Shown here piece by piece: positions 22,942 through 30,040 of a stretch of 30,421 nucleotides of DNA (positions within the stretch are counted from its first letter, which is position 1; the number at the start of each line of letters is the position of its first letter). The stretch is from Chara braunii (lineage: Eukaryota > Streptophyta > Charophyceae > Charales > Characeae), in the NCBI GenBank assembly GCA_003427395.1, contig BFEA01000016.1, positions 4,007,238 through 4,037,658 on the forward strand, read 5' to 3'. The notes under the pieces are model-generated. The model searched no databases. It was not told the origin of the DNA and was given only the letters and a program-made list of their open reading frames with translations. The position numbers and the translations under genes are program-made.

Positions 22942-23005
22942 CCTGTCTGCCTCCTCACCCTCCGCACTTGAGTCGTTGTCGTTGTTGTTGTTGATGTTGT
23001 CATCG

Positions 23006-23037
<32 letters not shown>

Positions 23038-23748
23038 GATTATGGCGGATGTTGTATTTGCCAGCGCTGTCCGATCTGCCTCCTCAATCGCTACATGCAA
23101 ACCGCCGGCCGTCATGAGCGTCCTCCCTACAAACCCTCCAGTGAGCAACCCCCCATCCCGCTCATCCAACCCGGAGGACCAAGCCTCCATTAATTCACAC
23201 GCATCCCGACCCTTGCAAAAAAGGGCTTTGCAGGCCGCCAGCTCANCCTCCGCCCTCCNCCAATCAATGTNAGGTTCAAGCCNGGGATCTAGCCCCTCCT
23301 CCAGCTCCTCCAGCTCCCAGATTATGTCTGACATGAGTTGTGAGCGATGATCCACCCATTCGGCCAGGGGGAACGCACCCCCTTCAATCGCCCGCAGCTC
23401 CTGAGATCGCTGAGTCAGCTCACCCACCGTCTCCTGCAGCTGCTGATGGGCCACCGCCAAGATGTCAAGCCACACCGCCGCGTCCCGTTGTAGTATCCCC
23501 TCCGCATCCATCGCGCTTCTAATGAAGATAGTCAATAATTTGGCCGGCACTTCCCCTATACACACGTCGTCCTCCTTCGAAACAGCCACGTCACGCACGA
23601 CAATACTGCCACGTGTCGGATGAGTCAACAGGCCCGACAATTTGGGAGAGAAAAACCTCCCCAGGTGCTGGTTGAGCCAGGTGCAACCGAGCCGTGTCGG
23701 TTGGCTGGCGCAGGCTGCTAGCGCTAGCGCGATTCCACTAGCATGTTC
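22855..23748 (-). CDS. Unidentified open frame, interrupted by a short retroposon (fragment or exon)
   Basis: The minus-strand frame is open from about 23748 to the stop at 22855, some 297 codons. The first in-frame ATG is at 23511 (MDAEGILQRDAAVWLDILAV), so upstream codons may belong to an exon. The product is acidic and mostly helical (HQQLQETVGELTQRSQEL, SDIIWELEELEEGLDP), suggesting coiled coil. It is followed by a less charged part (GGFVGRTLMTAGGLHVAIEE) and an Asn-rich tract of GTT-type repeats (23038-22978). From 22941 the frame runs into the inserted GGGACGCTGG element, so the last 29 codons are not native. Before the insertion the frame would have continued as LAIAIADTSTKD. Four single Ns lie at 23246-23283. 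No family is recognised. It could be a host gene fragment or part of an unidentified element. Confidence 0.4.
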
Positions 23749-23767
23749 CTACTTACACCCCTCCTAC

Positions 23768-23835
23768 CGGGATCCCTTAAGACAATCCCCTACTGTAGGT
23801 TCCCCACTGATATCCTCCAGCAGAGCTTGTCCCAA
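23768..23835. repeat. Dispersed repeat, copy 2
   Basis: Matches 21920-21995 over about 65 bases with scattered substitutions. Same orientation. Confidence 0.7.
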
Positions 23836-24104
23836 GCCAACGCTCGCCCCAAACGGGACCCCATCGCACCTCAGGTCCTTCCCCCCCCCCAAAGCAGAGC
23901 CTAAGGTAACCAACACACATCAGCAGTCTAACCACAAATCCGTACCTGCATCCTTATTAGACTGCTAACTGTATCAGGCAAACCCCTCACAGGCCAGGAC
24001 CAAACATACAACACCATGGGTGGGCGGTGCGCAGGCAGTGTATGTAATAGCTTACCATGCGTCAGCCCAGCCGTGCGTCATTCTAACGCCCTGCCGGTGT
24101 CCAT

Positions 24105-24192
24105 GCATGACGCTGTGGATTTGAACCCGCAACCTCATACCACAATGCGCATATCCAACCGGTGCTCTAACCACTGAGCTACATCAACTGGA
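24105..24192 (-). mobile_element. tRNA-derived SINE head or degenerate tRNA
   Basis: On the minus strand TAGCTCAGTGGTTAGAGCA fits a Pol III A box with D-arm (GCTC/GAGC pairing), and GGTTCAAATCC fits a B box. The region between is longer than in a normal tRNA and the acceptor arms do not pair convincingly. A SINE head is therefore more likely than a working tRNA. No tail was assigned. Confidence 0.65.
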
Positions 24193-24231
24193 CAGTGTAC
24201 ACGGAGCTACATCAACTGGACAGTGTACACG
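24176..24231. repeat. 28-bp tandem duplication
   Basis: Two identical adjacent units (24176-24203, 24204-24231) beginning GAGCTACATCAACTGGACAG. The first unit overlaps the 5' edge of the tRNA-like sequence on the minus strand, so part of its A-box region is duplicated. Confidence 0.95.
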
Positions 24232-24372
24232 GCTCCTTGCCATCCGATCTGAAAATCTCACGGCCCTACCGTAGTGGGACCACGTTGGAAAATATACACG
24301 AAACATAAACTAACCCCATCCCCCCACTCCCCCCGCCGCTAGCGGTTCACGGCCCCCGGACTGATGGGGCTG

Positions 24373-24434
24373 TGTGAAATTCAAAAGCCAAAAATGTCCT
24401 ACCTGTGAAATTCAAAAGCCAAAAATGTCCTACC
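24373..24434. repeat. 31-bp tandem duplication
   Basis: Two identical adjacent units (24373-24403, 24404-24434) beginning TGTGAAATTCAAAAGCC. Confidence 0.95.
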
Positions 24435-24454
24435 TATGTATGCTTTACCAACAG

Positions 24455-24532
24455 GCTTATCTCAGCTCAGTTGTTACACCCATAAAACTGTGGAAATGAG
24501 GACGTCAGTTCGAATCCACATGCCACCAGATG
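24455..24532 (+). mobile_element. tRNA-like SINE head
   Basis: CAGCTCAGTTGTTACACCC resembles an A box with D-arm, and CAGTTCGAATCCAC, about 40 bases downstream, is a good B box. The intervening stem is degenerate. A long T-rich run follows at 24588-24639, but a matching A-tail is not seen. Confidence 0.5.
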
Positions 24533-24768
24533 AACGAAATCATGGCTGAATAAACTACGGAAGGGAAGCTCAGGGGCACGATTTTTATTTTTTTATTTAT
24601 TTTATTTTTTCCCCTCTCCTTTTTTTTTTTTTTTTTTTTAATGTTACATCTTTAATAGCTCAGTAGGCCAGGGATTTTCCCCTCTCCTCTCGTTCCTTTT
24701 TTGTCTTTTGAAAGGGCGACGGCCTTGAGATATCATCTCATCATTATTGAGCTGACCGGCCCCCATCA

Positions 24769-24827
24769 TCTGGATTCGAGCACGGTCTGTACTTCAACAG
24801 TTCATGCGTGTTACCAACTTAGCCACC
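24769..24827 (-). mobile_element. tRNA-like SINE head
   Basis: The minus strand reads TGGCTAAGTTGGTAACACGC (A-box-like), then TGCTCGAATCCA (B-box-like). It lies just beside the CCCCGAATACAAC palindrome. Degenerate. Confidence 0.5.
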
Positions 24828-24828
24828 C

Positions 24829-24936
24829 CCTTGTTCCCCCGAATACAACGTACGGTCATTATAGCTGTATTTTTTAGGCATCTGTCAGTCTAGATACAGC
24901 TATAATGACCGTCCGTTGTATTCGGGAAAAGAAGGG
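24829..24936. mobile_element. CCCCGAATACAAC palindromic MITE-like element, copy a
   Basis: Left arm CCCCGAATACAACGTACGG then TCATTATAGCTGTA, right arm its near-perfect complement at 24895-24925, with one mismatch (GTACG against GTCCG). The arm ends differ (TTGTTCC left, AAAAGAA right). Nearly the whole element is inverted repeat with a loop of about 25 bases. Confidence 0.85.
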
Positions 24937-24968
24937 TAGGCTCTCGGGTCCGTTCCACGATATTTTGT

Positions 24969-25090
24969 GGCCTCGCCACACCACTCTCGAAATGTGAAAA
25001 AAAAAACATTTGGCGGGTGCATCTGGCCATAATCTAGCTGGAAGTTCATTCTCATTTGTTTGCTCATTTCGAGAGTGGTGTGGCGAGGCC
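24969..25090. mobile_element. CCTCGCCACACC palindromic MITE-like element, copy a
   Basis: Perfect 26-bp terminal inverted repeats at 24969-24994 and 25065-25090, starting GGCCTCGCCACACCACTCTC. The 70-base interior is non-coding. A related, longer element lies at 28991-29410. Confidence 0.9.
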
Positions 25091-25445
25091 CTTTATCTCA
25101 AGGCTGTCGCCCTTTATTTTGAAATGGAAGAAGAGGGAGAAGAGAGAGGGGCGGGGGGGGGGGGGCAAGAAAGCAAACCGTGTGCCTGGGCCGAGGTCGC
25201 ACTAGCAATAGCAAACAGGATAGGATCGAGGTCCTGAATCTGGATGTGATTTATGGAGAGATGCAGAAACGCAGTTCAATCTACATTTCCTGCACCTCTC
25301 CACAAACACGTCCAGATTCAGGCATTCGATCTATCCTCTTTGCTAGTGGTGGGACCACGGCCCTGATGTCTGTGGAGACGTACGCATCACAGAGGAGAGG
25401 ATGGGTTGTTGTTTTCACCGTACAGAATTTGTGCAAGGGGGCCCG

Positions 25446-25543
25446 TACCTTCTTCCCCCGAATACAACGTACGGTCATTTGAGGCACCTTTCAGTCTAGA
25501 TACAGCTATAATGACCGTACGTTGTATTCGGGGGAAGAAGGTA
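25446..25543. mobile_element. CCCCGAATACAAC palindromic MITE-like element, copy b
   Basis: Perfect 34-bp inverted repeats at 25446-25479 and 25510-25543. Outer ends are TACCTTCTTCCCCCG and its complement, inner ends ACGGTCATT/AATGACCGT, around a 30-base loop. Confidence 0.95.
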
Positions 25544-25563
25544 GTAGTCTGCCACGTAGGCAA

Positions 25564-25648
25564 GGTCCCACTTGCACGGATTAGGAGATTTCGGCCGTTG
25601 ATCTTCGCTATCAACGGTCAATATCGCATAATTGGTGCAAGTGGGACC
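25564..25648. mobile_element. GGTCCCACTTGCAC palindromic element
   Basis: Perfect 14-bp terminal inverted repeats at 25564-25577 and 25635-25648, plus a perfect inner hairpin CCGTTGAT/ATCAACGG at about 25595-25617. It lies directly between copies b and c of the CCCCGAATACAAC family. Confidence 0.85.
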
Positions 25649-25757
25649 TACCTTGTTCCCCCGAATACAACGCACGGTCATTATAGCTGTATCTAGACTC
25701 AAAGATGCCTCAAATACAGCTCTAATGACCGTACGTTGTATTCGGGGGAACAAGGTA
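25649..25757. mobile_element. CCCCGAATACAAC palindromic MITE-like element, copy c
   Basis: Arms of about 44 bases with two mismatches (25649-25692, 25714-25757). Outer ends are TACCTTGTTCCCCCG and its complement: CTTGTTC here replaces CTTCTTC of copy b on both arms. Loop about 21 bases. Confidence 0.95.
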
Positions 25758-26325
25758 GCCCACGAAACGGATTTACCGTTGGTGTGGGTAGGTAGGCATG
25801 ATGATAAAATTGTAAAATTGGAGTCGTTGGCGTCCCGTCGTCCTTCGATGACATCAGATTCTGTGCTTCGCTTTTCCCATCAACCTACTGTAGTTCCGTT
25901 CCGGAGAAGCGATCTTCGTTAGAACGCACCTGGATGTGAAGACGACCAGGTGTGAAAGGTTTACACACGGACGTGTGTTGGAGCAAGAGGTGGAATATCG
26001 TAGAGCCACTTTCGCAGAATAGGTAAGTAACGTAAGGAGTACACTGCGACGCCACTTCCATGGACTCTTTCCCTTTTTTTTTTTCTTTTTCTTTTTTTTT
26101 TTGAGAAATTATCGCATTGTATTTCAAAACAAAAGTGGTCTCTTTCCTAATTTTGAGAAACGATAAATGATTATTTTGAACCACAATAGACGAGGGTCTC
26201 AAAAAGAGTTTTTTTTTCTTTTTTTTTTTCTCTTACTCTATGTTCTTCTCTCAAATTCTTTTTTGGGCTTTCGCTACTCTGAAATTCTTTTTGGAATAAA
26301 ATGTTTTAACTTTCTATAAAAAAAT
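25758..26325. other. Non-coding spacer, T-rich, no gene recognised
   Basis: T-rich runs at 26070-26102 and 26206-26230. Text resembling ATTCTTCTCTCAAATTCTTT near 26243 recurs near 27781, so part of this is a dispersed repeat. Confidence 0.4.
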
Positions 26326-26355
26326 AATAATATATATATATATATATCGTCAAAT

Positions 26356-26391
<36 letters not shown>
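26326..26391. repeat. (TA)n microsatellite with interruption
   Basis: Alternating TA at about 26328-26347 and 26358-26391, separated by CGTCAAATAG. The reverse complement, CTATTTGACG, resembles the GTTTGTGACG interruption of the (TA)n tract at 11521-11648. Confidence 0.9.
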
Positions 26392-26394
<3 letters not shown>

Positions 26395-26574
26395 CGGGCT
26401 TTCACTACTCTCAAATTGTTTTTGGCCTTCCCTACCTTCCTACCATTACTCCTATCGTAAAGACTATACATAGAGGGGCCTCGAGAGACGAATATAGTGT
26501 AGTTTCCAAGAAAAAATAAAAAGACGAGGGCATATACTCACTGTGACACTCGTAGCACTTTCCAAAATGCATCT

Positions 26575-26638
26575 GACCGCAATTACGGCCAGACGTGCAC
26601 GAATCTGACCGCAATTACGGTCCGACCTGCACGAATCT
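26575..26638. repeat. 32-bp tandem duplication, member of a dispersed repeat
   Basis: Two adjacent 32-base units (26575-26606, 26607-26638) beginning GACCGCAATTACGG and ending GCACGAATCT, with three differences. The sequence with its upstream CTTTCCAAAATGCATCTGAC is found in reverse orientation, more diverged, at about 29443-29513. Confidence 0.9.
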
Positions 26639-26678
26639 GACCCCAACCTCGAAGGTACGGTAATTGACTGAAAAATAA

Positions 26679-26735
26679 CCCCGAATACAGCTATAGTGAC
26701 CGTATACTACGTTGTGTATGCGGGGGAAGAAGGTA
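26679..26735. mobile_element. CCCCGAATAC palindromic element, copy d, degenerate
   Basis: One arm (TACGTTGTGTATGCGGGGG, then AAGAAGGTA) and a short piece of the other (CCCCGAATACAGCTATAG) remain. Most of the left arm is lost. Confidence 0.65.
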
Positions 26736-26819
26736 GTGTAGGCCCTTTAGTTGGTTAGGCACGCAAGTGGCGCTCAAGAGGAGGCGGACGCAGTCACCAG
26801 TGACCGCCTGGGGCACGCC

Positions 26820-26928
26820 TACCGTCTTGCCCCGAACACACCGCACCCTCGTTTTGGCTGTATCTGGCCGGAAGTATCACTCGTATACATTCATTTTTAG
26901 GGTGCGTTATGTTCGGGGGAAGACGGTA
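26820..26928. mobile_element. CCCCGAAC palindromic MITE-like element, copy e, diverged
   Basis: Arms of 30 bases with three mismatches (26820-26849, 26899-26928). Outer ends are TACCGTCTTGCCCCGAAC and its near complement. Same length (109 bases) and plan as copy c, but different arm sequence. The interior is unrelated except GGCTGTATCT. Confidence 0.85.
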
Positions 26929-27007
26929 GGGCCAACCAACTGAGAGAGAGTTGGGTTGCTCCCCCTGGTCCCGGTAGTGATAGGGTGTTTAGACAGCGCG
27001 AAGGGGA

Positions 27008-27022
27008 GTGTGTGTGTGTGTG

Positions 27023-27102
<80 letters not shown>

Positions 27103-27103
27103 N

Positions 27104-27172
<69 letters not shown>
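27008..27172. repeat. (GT)n then (GA)n compound microsatellite
   Basis: GT/TG repeat at about 27008-27057 passes directly into a GA repeat at 27058-27172 (one N at 27103). Apparent VCVCVC and ERERER proteins across it are microsatellite translations. Confidence 0.97.
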
Positions 27173-27175
<3 letters not shown>

Positions 27176-27342
27176 CCGGGGTGATGGTGGTGGATGGGAC
27201 TGTTGGCCGTCCTCACGGCTGTTACTCGATGGGGGTAGGGAAAGTAGAGGGGAGTAGTGACGTGAGGATGGGATGGGACGGTAGCCTCGTTCCCTCAGGA
27301 CGACCATGGCTGACCGCTCCAGGCGATCAATGTGTGCCTAGT

Positions 27343-27412
27343 AACCGGCCTCTACAACACCCTGGGCTTTTTTATTAAAAAAAAGAAAAAAGAAAAAAAA
27401 AAGAAAAAAAGA
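27343..27412 (+). repeat. Retroposon 3' tail (second poly-A family), copy 2
   Basis: ACCGGCCTCTACAACACCC, TGGGC, T-run, ATT, then an A/G-rich tail to about 27412, matching 21783-21866 on the opposite strand. Confidence 0.6.
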
Positions 27413-28089
27413 GGGGAGGTACAGCTATTGGGAAAATGCTGTGTCAGTGCATCCGCCTGCTGGCCTCCCATCGCCCAACCAGTGACCCCACCTTACTCGC
27501 TCTCTAGGCCAAAGGAGGGTGGGGGGGGGCGCAAAATGTATCTCCTTGATTGTGAAAAAGTTAGCTATGCATTCCAAAAAAAAAGAAAAAGAAAAGAAGT
27601 AGCTATCCTTGCAGGGAGGTGATATTTTTTTTAGGGGAAAATTTGAGAAAAGAAGCGCAGGAAGAAAGAAGGCCCAAAAAGAAAAGCGCGTACCGGTAGG
27701 GATCTCTACGTCGAGCTGTAGAGGCAGGTAAGTAAGGTAGTGATTTTTTTTTATTTTTTATTTTTTAAAAACTGCGCTATATTCTTCTCTCAAATCTTTT
27801 CATCATCTTTCAAATTCTTTCAATTCACCTTTTTCACTACCTACCTACCTACCACTACTCCTAAGGCTTTTAGAAAGGGGACCCTTTCAAAGATAGCTTT
27901 GTTGTCTCCCTCCAGCCATCAGAGGGGATGCATGTTGCCGCCCGCCCCAAGGATGGGGTGGGGCCGCCGGTGGGGGTCCGGCTAACGCAAAGACCGAGCA
28001 TTTTGCCAGTAGCTGCGCCTCCCTTTTCATCGTCCCCCATCCCCAACCGAATAACAGCAGTGTCTAAGGCCAACACTCTCCCACACACC
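27413..28089. other. Non-coding spacer, no gene recognised
   Basis: Contains A/T-rich runs (27567-27600, 27744-27770) and a stretch at 27780-27870 resembling 26240-26290 and 26395-26455 (TTCTTCTCTCAAAT, TTTCACTAC, CTACC.ACTACTCCTA). No coding sequence supported. Confidence 0.4.
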
Positions 28090-28095
28090 ACACAC

Positions 28096-28128
28096 AACCC
28101 ACTCACACTCACACTCACACTCACACCC
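28096..28128. repeat. (CACACT)n-like microsatellite
   Basis: Short run of CACACT/CACTCA units. Confidence 0.85.
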
Positions 28129-28189
28129 GTGTTGGCTAAGGACCCTTCTATCACTGATGAGAGGTATCAAGCGGACTATCACTGCTGGT

Positions 28190-28264
28190 GGGCACTAAGT
28201 GCGCCGCAGGCGATCGAACCCACAACCTCCTGAATGCCACTTGGGTGCCTAACCAACTGAGTAG
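28190..28264 (-). mobile_element. tRNA-derived SINE head
   Basis: The minus strand reads TACTCAGTTGGTTAGGCACC (A-box and D-arm like), then GTGGGTTCGATCGCC (B box with T-arm). The anticodon arm is degenerate, so a SINE head or pseudo-tRNA is more likely than a tRNA gene. A T/A-rich stretch flanks it at 28288-28345. Confidence 0.65.
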
Positions 28265-28990
28265 TGATTTACCCAGACGAGAGGGCTTTTTATTTTTTTT
28301 AATTTTGTATTATTATAAAATTGTATTATTATTAAAATTAAAAGGTTGCCTTTATCAGGGCCCAGCAGGCTATTTATGATGCCAGTGAGCGAGGGGCTGT
28401 AAGTCAGCGGCGTTGTAAAAAGTGCCGAGCGGGCACTGCTGATGGACAGATCAGGAGTTCACATCGCGCCGACAATACATGTGCACAAAGAGAAAAGAAA
28501 GTGGGAAAGGCGGCGTGCGAGGAGGGTGTGATTTGATTGATTGCCCATAACCATCCATCCAGGCACAGGACAGGTGTTGGTGGGTGGCTATGTATGGGCA
28601 TCGCTCCACTGCTCAACTTTTCTACAAGTACACGTATCTCTACTTCGGGGTGGCCCAGACACGTTGCAACTGACCCGATGTCTTGAATGAATCGGAACCG
28701 CTGTTAGCTCCGCATACATTTCGGATGCTGTGTGGTGGGGCGAGGCCCTATGTCTATGCTAAGCTGAAATATAATACACTTGGTCGTCATTTCAGAGCAG
28801 AATCGTCTATTTTTTTAGATACCCTCTTATCACGGTCATAGTACAATTGGGTCCCTGACAGCGAGCGTGAATTCGAAGCCGTTTCCCAAAAGAGAAAAAA
28901 AAAAAAAGGAAAAAAAAACAACAACACAAAAGCCGTTTCGGTGGATGGAGGTAATTAGCTGCAATCAACGGGTGTGGCTCAGGGCATACA
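28265..28990. other. Non-coding spacer, no gene recognised
   Basis: AT-rich at 28288-28345. A weak tRNA-like pair may exist at about 28395-28465 (GGCTGTAAGTCAGCGG, then GGAGTTCACATCG). Near 28733, GGTGGGGCGAGGCCC resembles the terminus of the CCTCGCCACACC elements. Confidence 0.4.
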
Positions 28991-29410
28991 GCCTCGCCAC
29001 ACCACTCTTGAAACGGGGGAATTTTTCAAGAGCTGTCAGACGTTCTCAAGAGTTGGGTTTTCAAGAGTATCGGGCCCCTCGCCACACAGCACTCTTGAAA
29101 GGGCGATGGTGTTGGACAAACGATGAAAAACGACAGTTGTACAGCTTTGTTTTTTCCGAATGGCGTCAGGATAACGGCCTGACACCTCTCGAAAATCAAA
29201 GACACCTCTCGAAAATCAAAGGCCCTTCGAGTGCCCTCGGGAGGATGCTTGAGGGGTGCTGCAGGCTGGGCGTTTCGGAGTTTCGAGTGCTACTCTTGAA
29301 ACGAGGTTCTGACAACTCTCGAAAGAGTTTTCGGGCTACAACTCTCAAGTGGCTGTGTGGTGACGCGTCCAACTCTTGAAAACGCAGTTTCAAGAGTGGT
29401 GTGGCGAGGC
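28991..29410. mobile_element. CCTCGCCACACC MITE-like element, copy b (420 bp)
   Basis: Perfect 24-bp terminal inverted repeats (28991-29014, 29387-29410) beginning GCCTCGCCACACCACTCTTG. The interior holds many copies of ACTCTTGAAA or its complement, an internal degenerate terminus at about 29078-29100 (CCCTCGCCACACAGCACTCT), and a 20-bp exact tandem duplication. It looks like a compound of nested palindromic units. No transposase. Confidence 0.9.
29181..29220. repeat. 20-bp exact tandem duplication
   Basis: GACACCTCTCGAAAATCAAA occurs twice in succession (29181-29200, 29201-29220) inside the 420-bp palindromic element. Confidence 0.97.
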
Positions 29411-29442
29411 CCATATACTGGAACTGGCACTTTTTCTACGAA

Positions 29443-29513
29443 CCTCTGGTCGCAATGGCAGTCAGGTTCATCCATGTCTCGCCGAAATAGCAGTCAGATG
29501 CATTTTGGAAAGT
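29443..29513. repeat. Diverged reverse copy of the 26575 tandem repeat
   Basis: The reverse complement reads TTTCCAAAATGCATCTGAC, then two diverged units (TGCTATTTCGGCGAGAC, TGCCATTGCGACCAGAG), matching 26557-26638 in order. Confidence 0.7.
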
Positions 29514-29516
29514 CCT

Positions 29517-29633
29517 AGTGTGAGTAGGCCCTCCTCCTCGGTTGGTGCACCTTCGGAACTGTTGAAACACACACCTAAGTTCGAATCCACGTGAACGACA
29601 GAAAAAGTATACTGAGGAGGGCCTACTCACACT
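29517..29633. mobile_element. AGTGTGAGTAGGCC palindromic MITE-like element
   Basis: Perfect 20-bp terminal inverted repeats (29517-29536, 29614-29633). The interior contains AAGTTCGAATCCAC, a good B-box match without a clear A box, so it may have captured or been invaded by a tRNA-like sequence. Confidence 0.9.
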
Positions 29634-29695
29634 GAGGGCCTCATTTCCACTGTTTATGGGTGGTGCACCACTATGGGCCACGTCACACTACTACT

Positions 29696-29806
29696 GACTT
29701 GGTGAAAAATTTTGGGAGTAATCCCGACTTGGTGAAAAATTTCGGGAGTACTCCGGAACGTCCGGCGACGCCATTCGGGAGTGCGCTTCACCGCATTGCA
29801 CTCCCG
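29696..29806. repeat. 30-bp tandem duplication followed by a hairpin with the same core
   Basis: Units 29696-29725 and 29726-29755 begin GACTTGGTGAAAAATTT and end GGGAGTA-TCC. A perfect hairpin CGGGAGTGC/GCACTCCCG follows at 29776-29806, reusing the CGGGAGT core. Confidence 0.85.
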
Positions 29807-30040
29807 AGTTGGGGCACTCTCCAATTTGGACGTTGACACAAGTGACTACTCAAGAGGGATACAGGGGGAGGGGGGGATTCCGGCAACTGTTCGCTGTGGA
29901 ACTAATTAGATAAACTGCCATCCATTATGCATCTCCAGGGGTAATTTATTTTTATTTTTGATTATTTAGTTGTACAGACATGGTGACAACTGACAGACAA
30001 CTGCAGAGAGGATAGATCATTCTTTGCTGCATTGATTCTG

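Larger units (their letters stand above)
24680..25145. repeat. Long imperfect inverted repeat enclosing other palindromic elements
   Basis: Left arm about 24680-24734 and right arm about 25097-25145. The best part is AAGGGCGACGGCCTTGAGAT on the left, matched by ATCTCAAGGCTGTCGCCCTT on the right, with weaker CTCCTCT-type similarity beyond. The arms enclose a tRNA-like sequence, a CCCCGAATACAAC palindrome and a CCTCGCCACACC palindrome, giving nested hairpins. Confidence 0.7.

Noticed and set aside
22733-23350. Plus-strand open frame with poly-Leu
   Set aside because: It is antisense to the more protein-like minus frame, crosses the short retroposon, and its Leu run is the GTT repeat.
24829-26928. 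CRISPR array from the repeated CCCCGAATACAAC units
   Set aside because: The repeats are inverted pairs with different spacing and orientation, not regular direct repeats, and the window is eukaryotic.
26897-27378. Open frames with Ser-Leu, Arg-Glu and Val-Cys repeats
   Set aside because: They are translations of the (GT)n(GA)n microsatellite on both strands.
24105-28264. Functional tRNA genes
   Set aside because: A- and B-box-like sequences are present, but the acceptor and anticodon arms do not pair, so SINE heads or pseudo-tRNAs fit better.
28867-29379. 170-codon open frame on the plus strand
   Set aside because: It lies across an A-rich run and the 420-bp palindromic element, and its repeats are those of the element.
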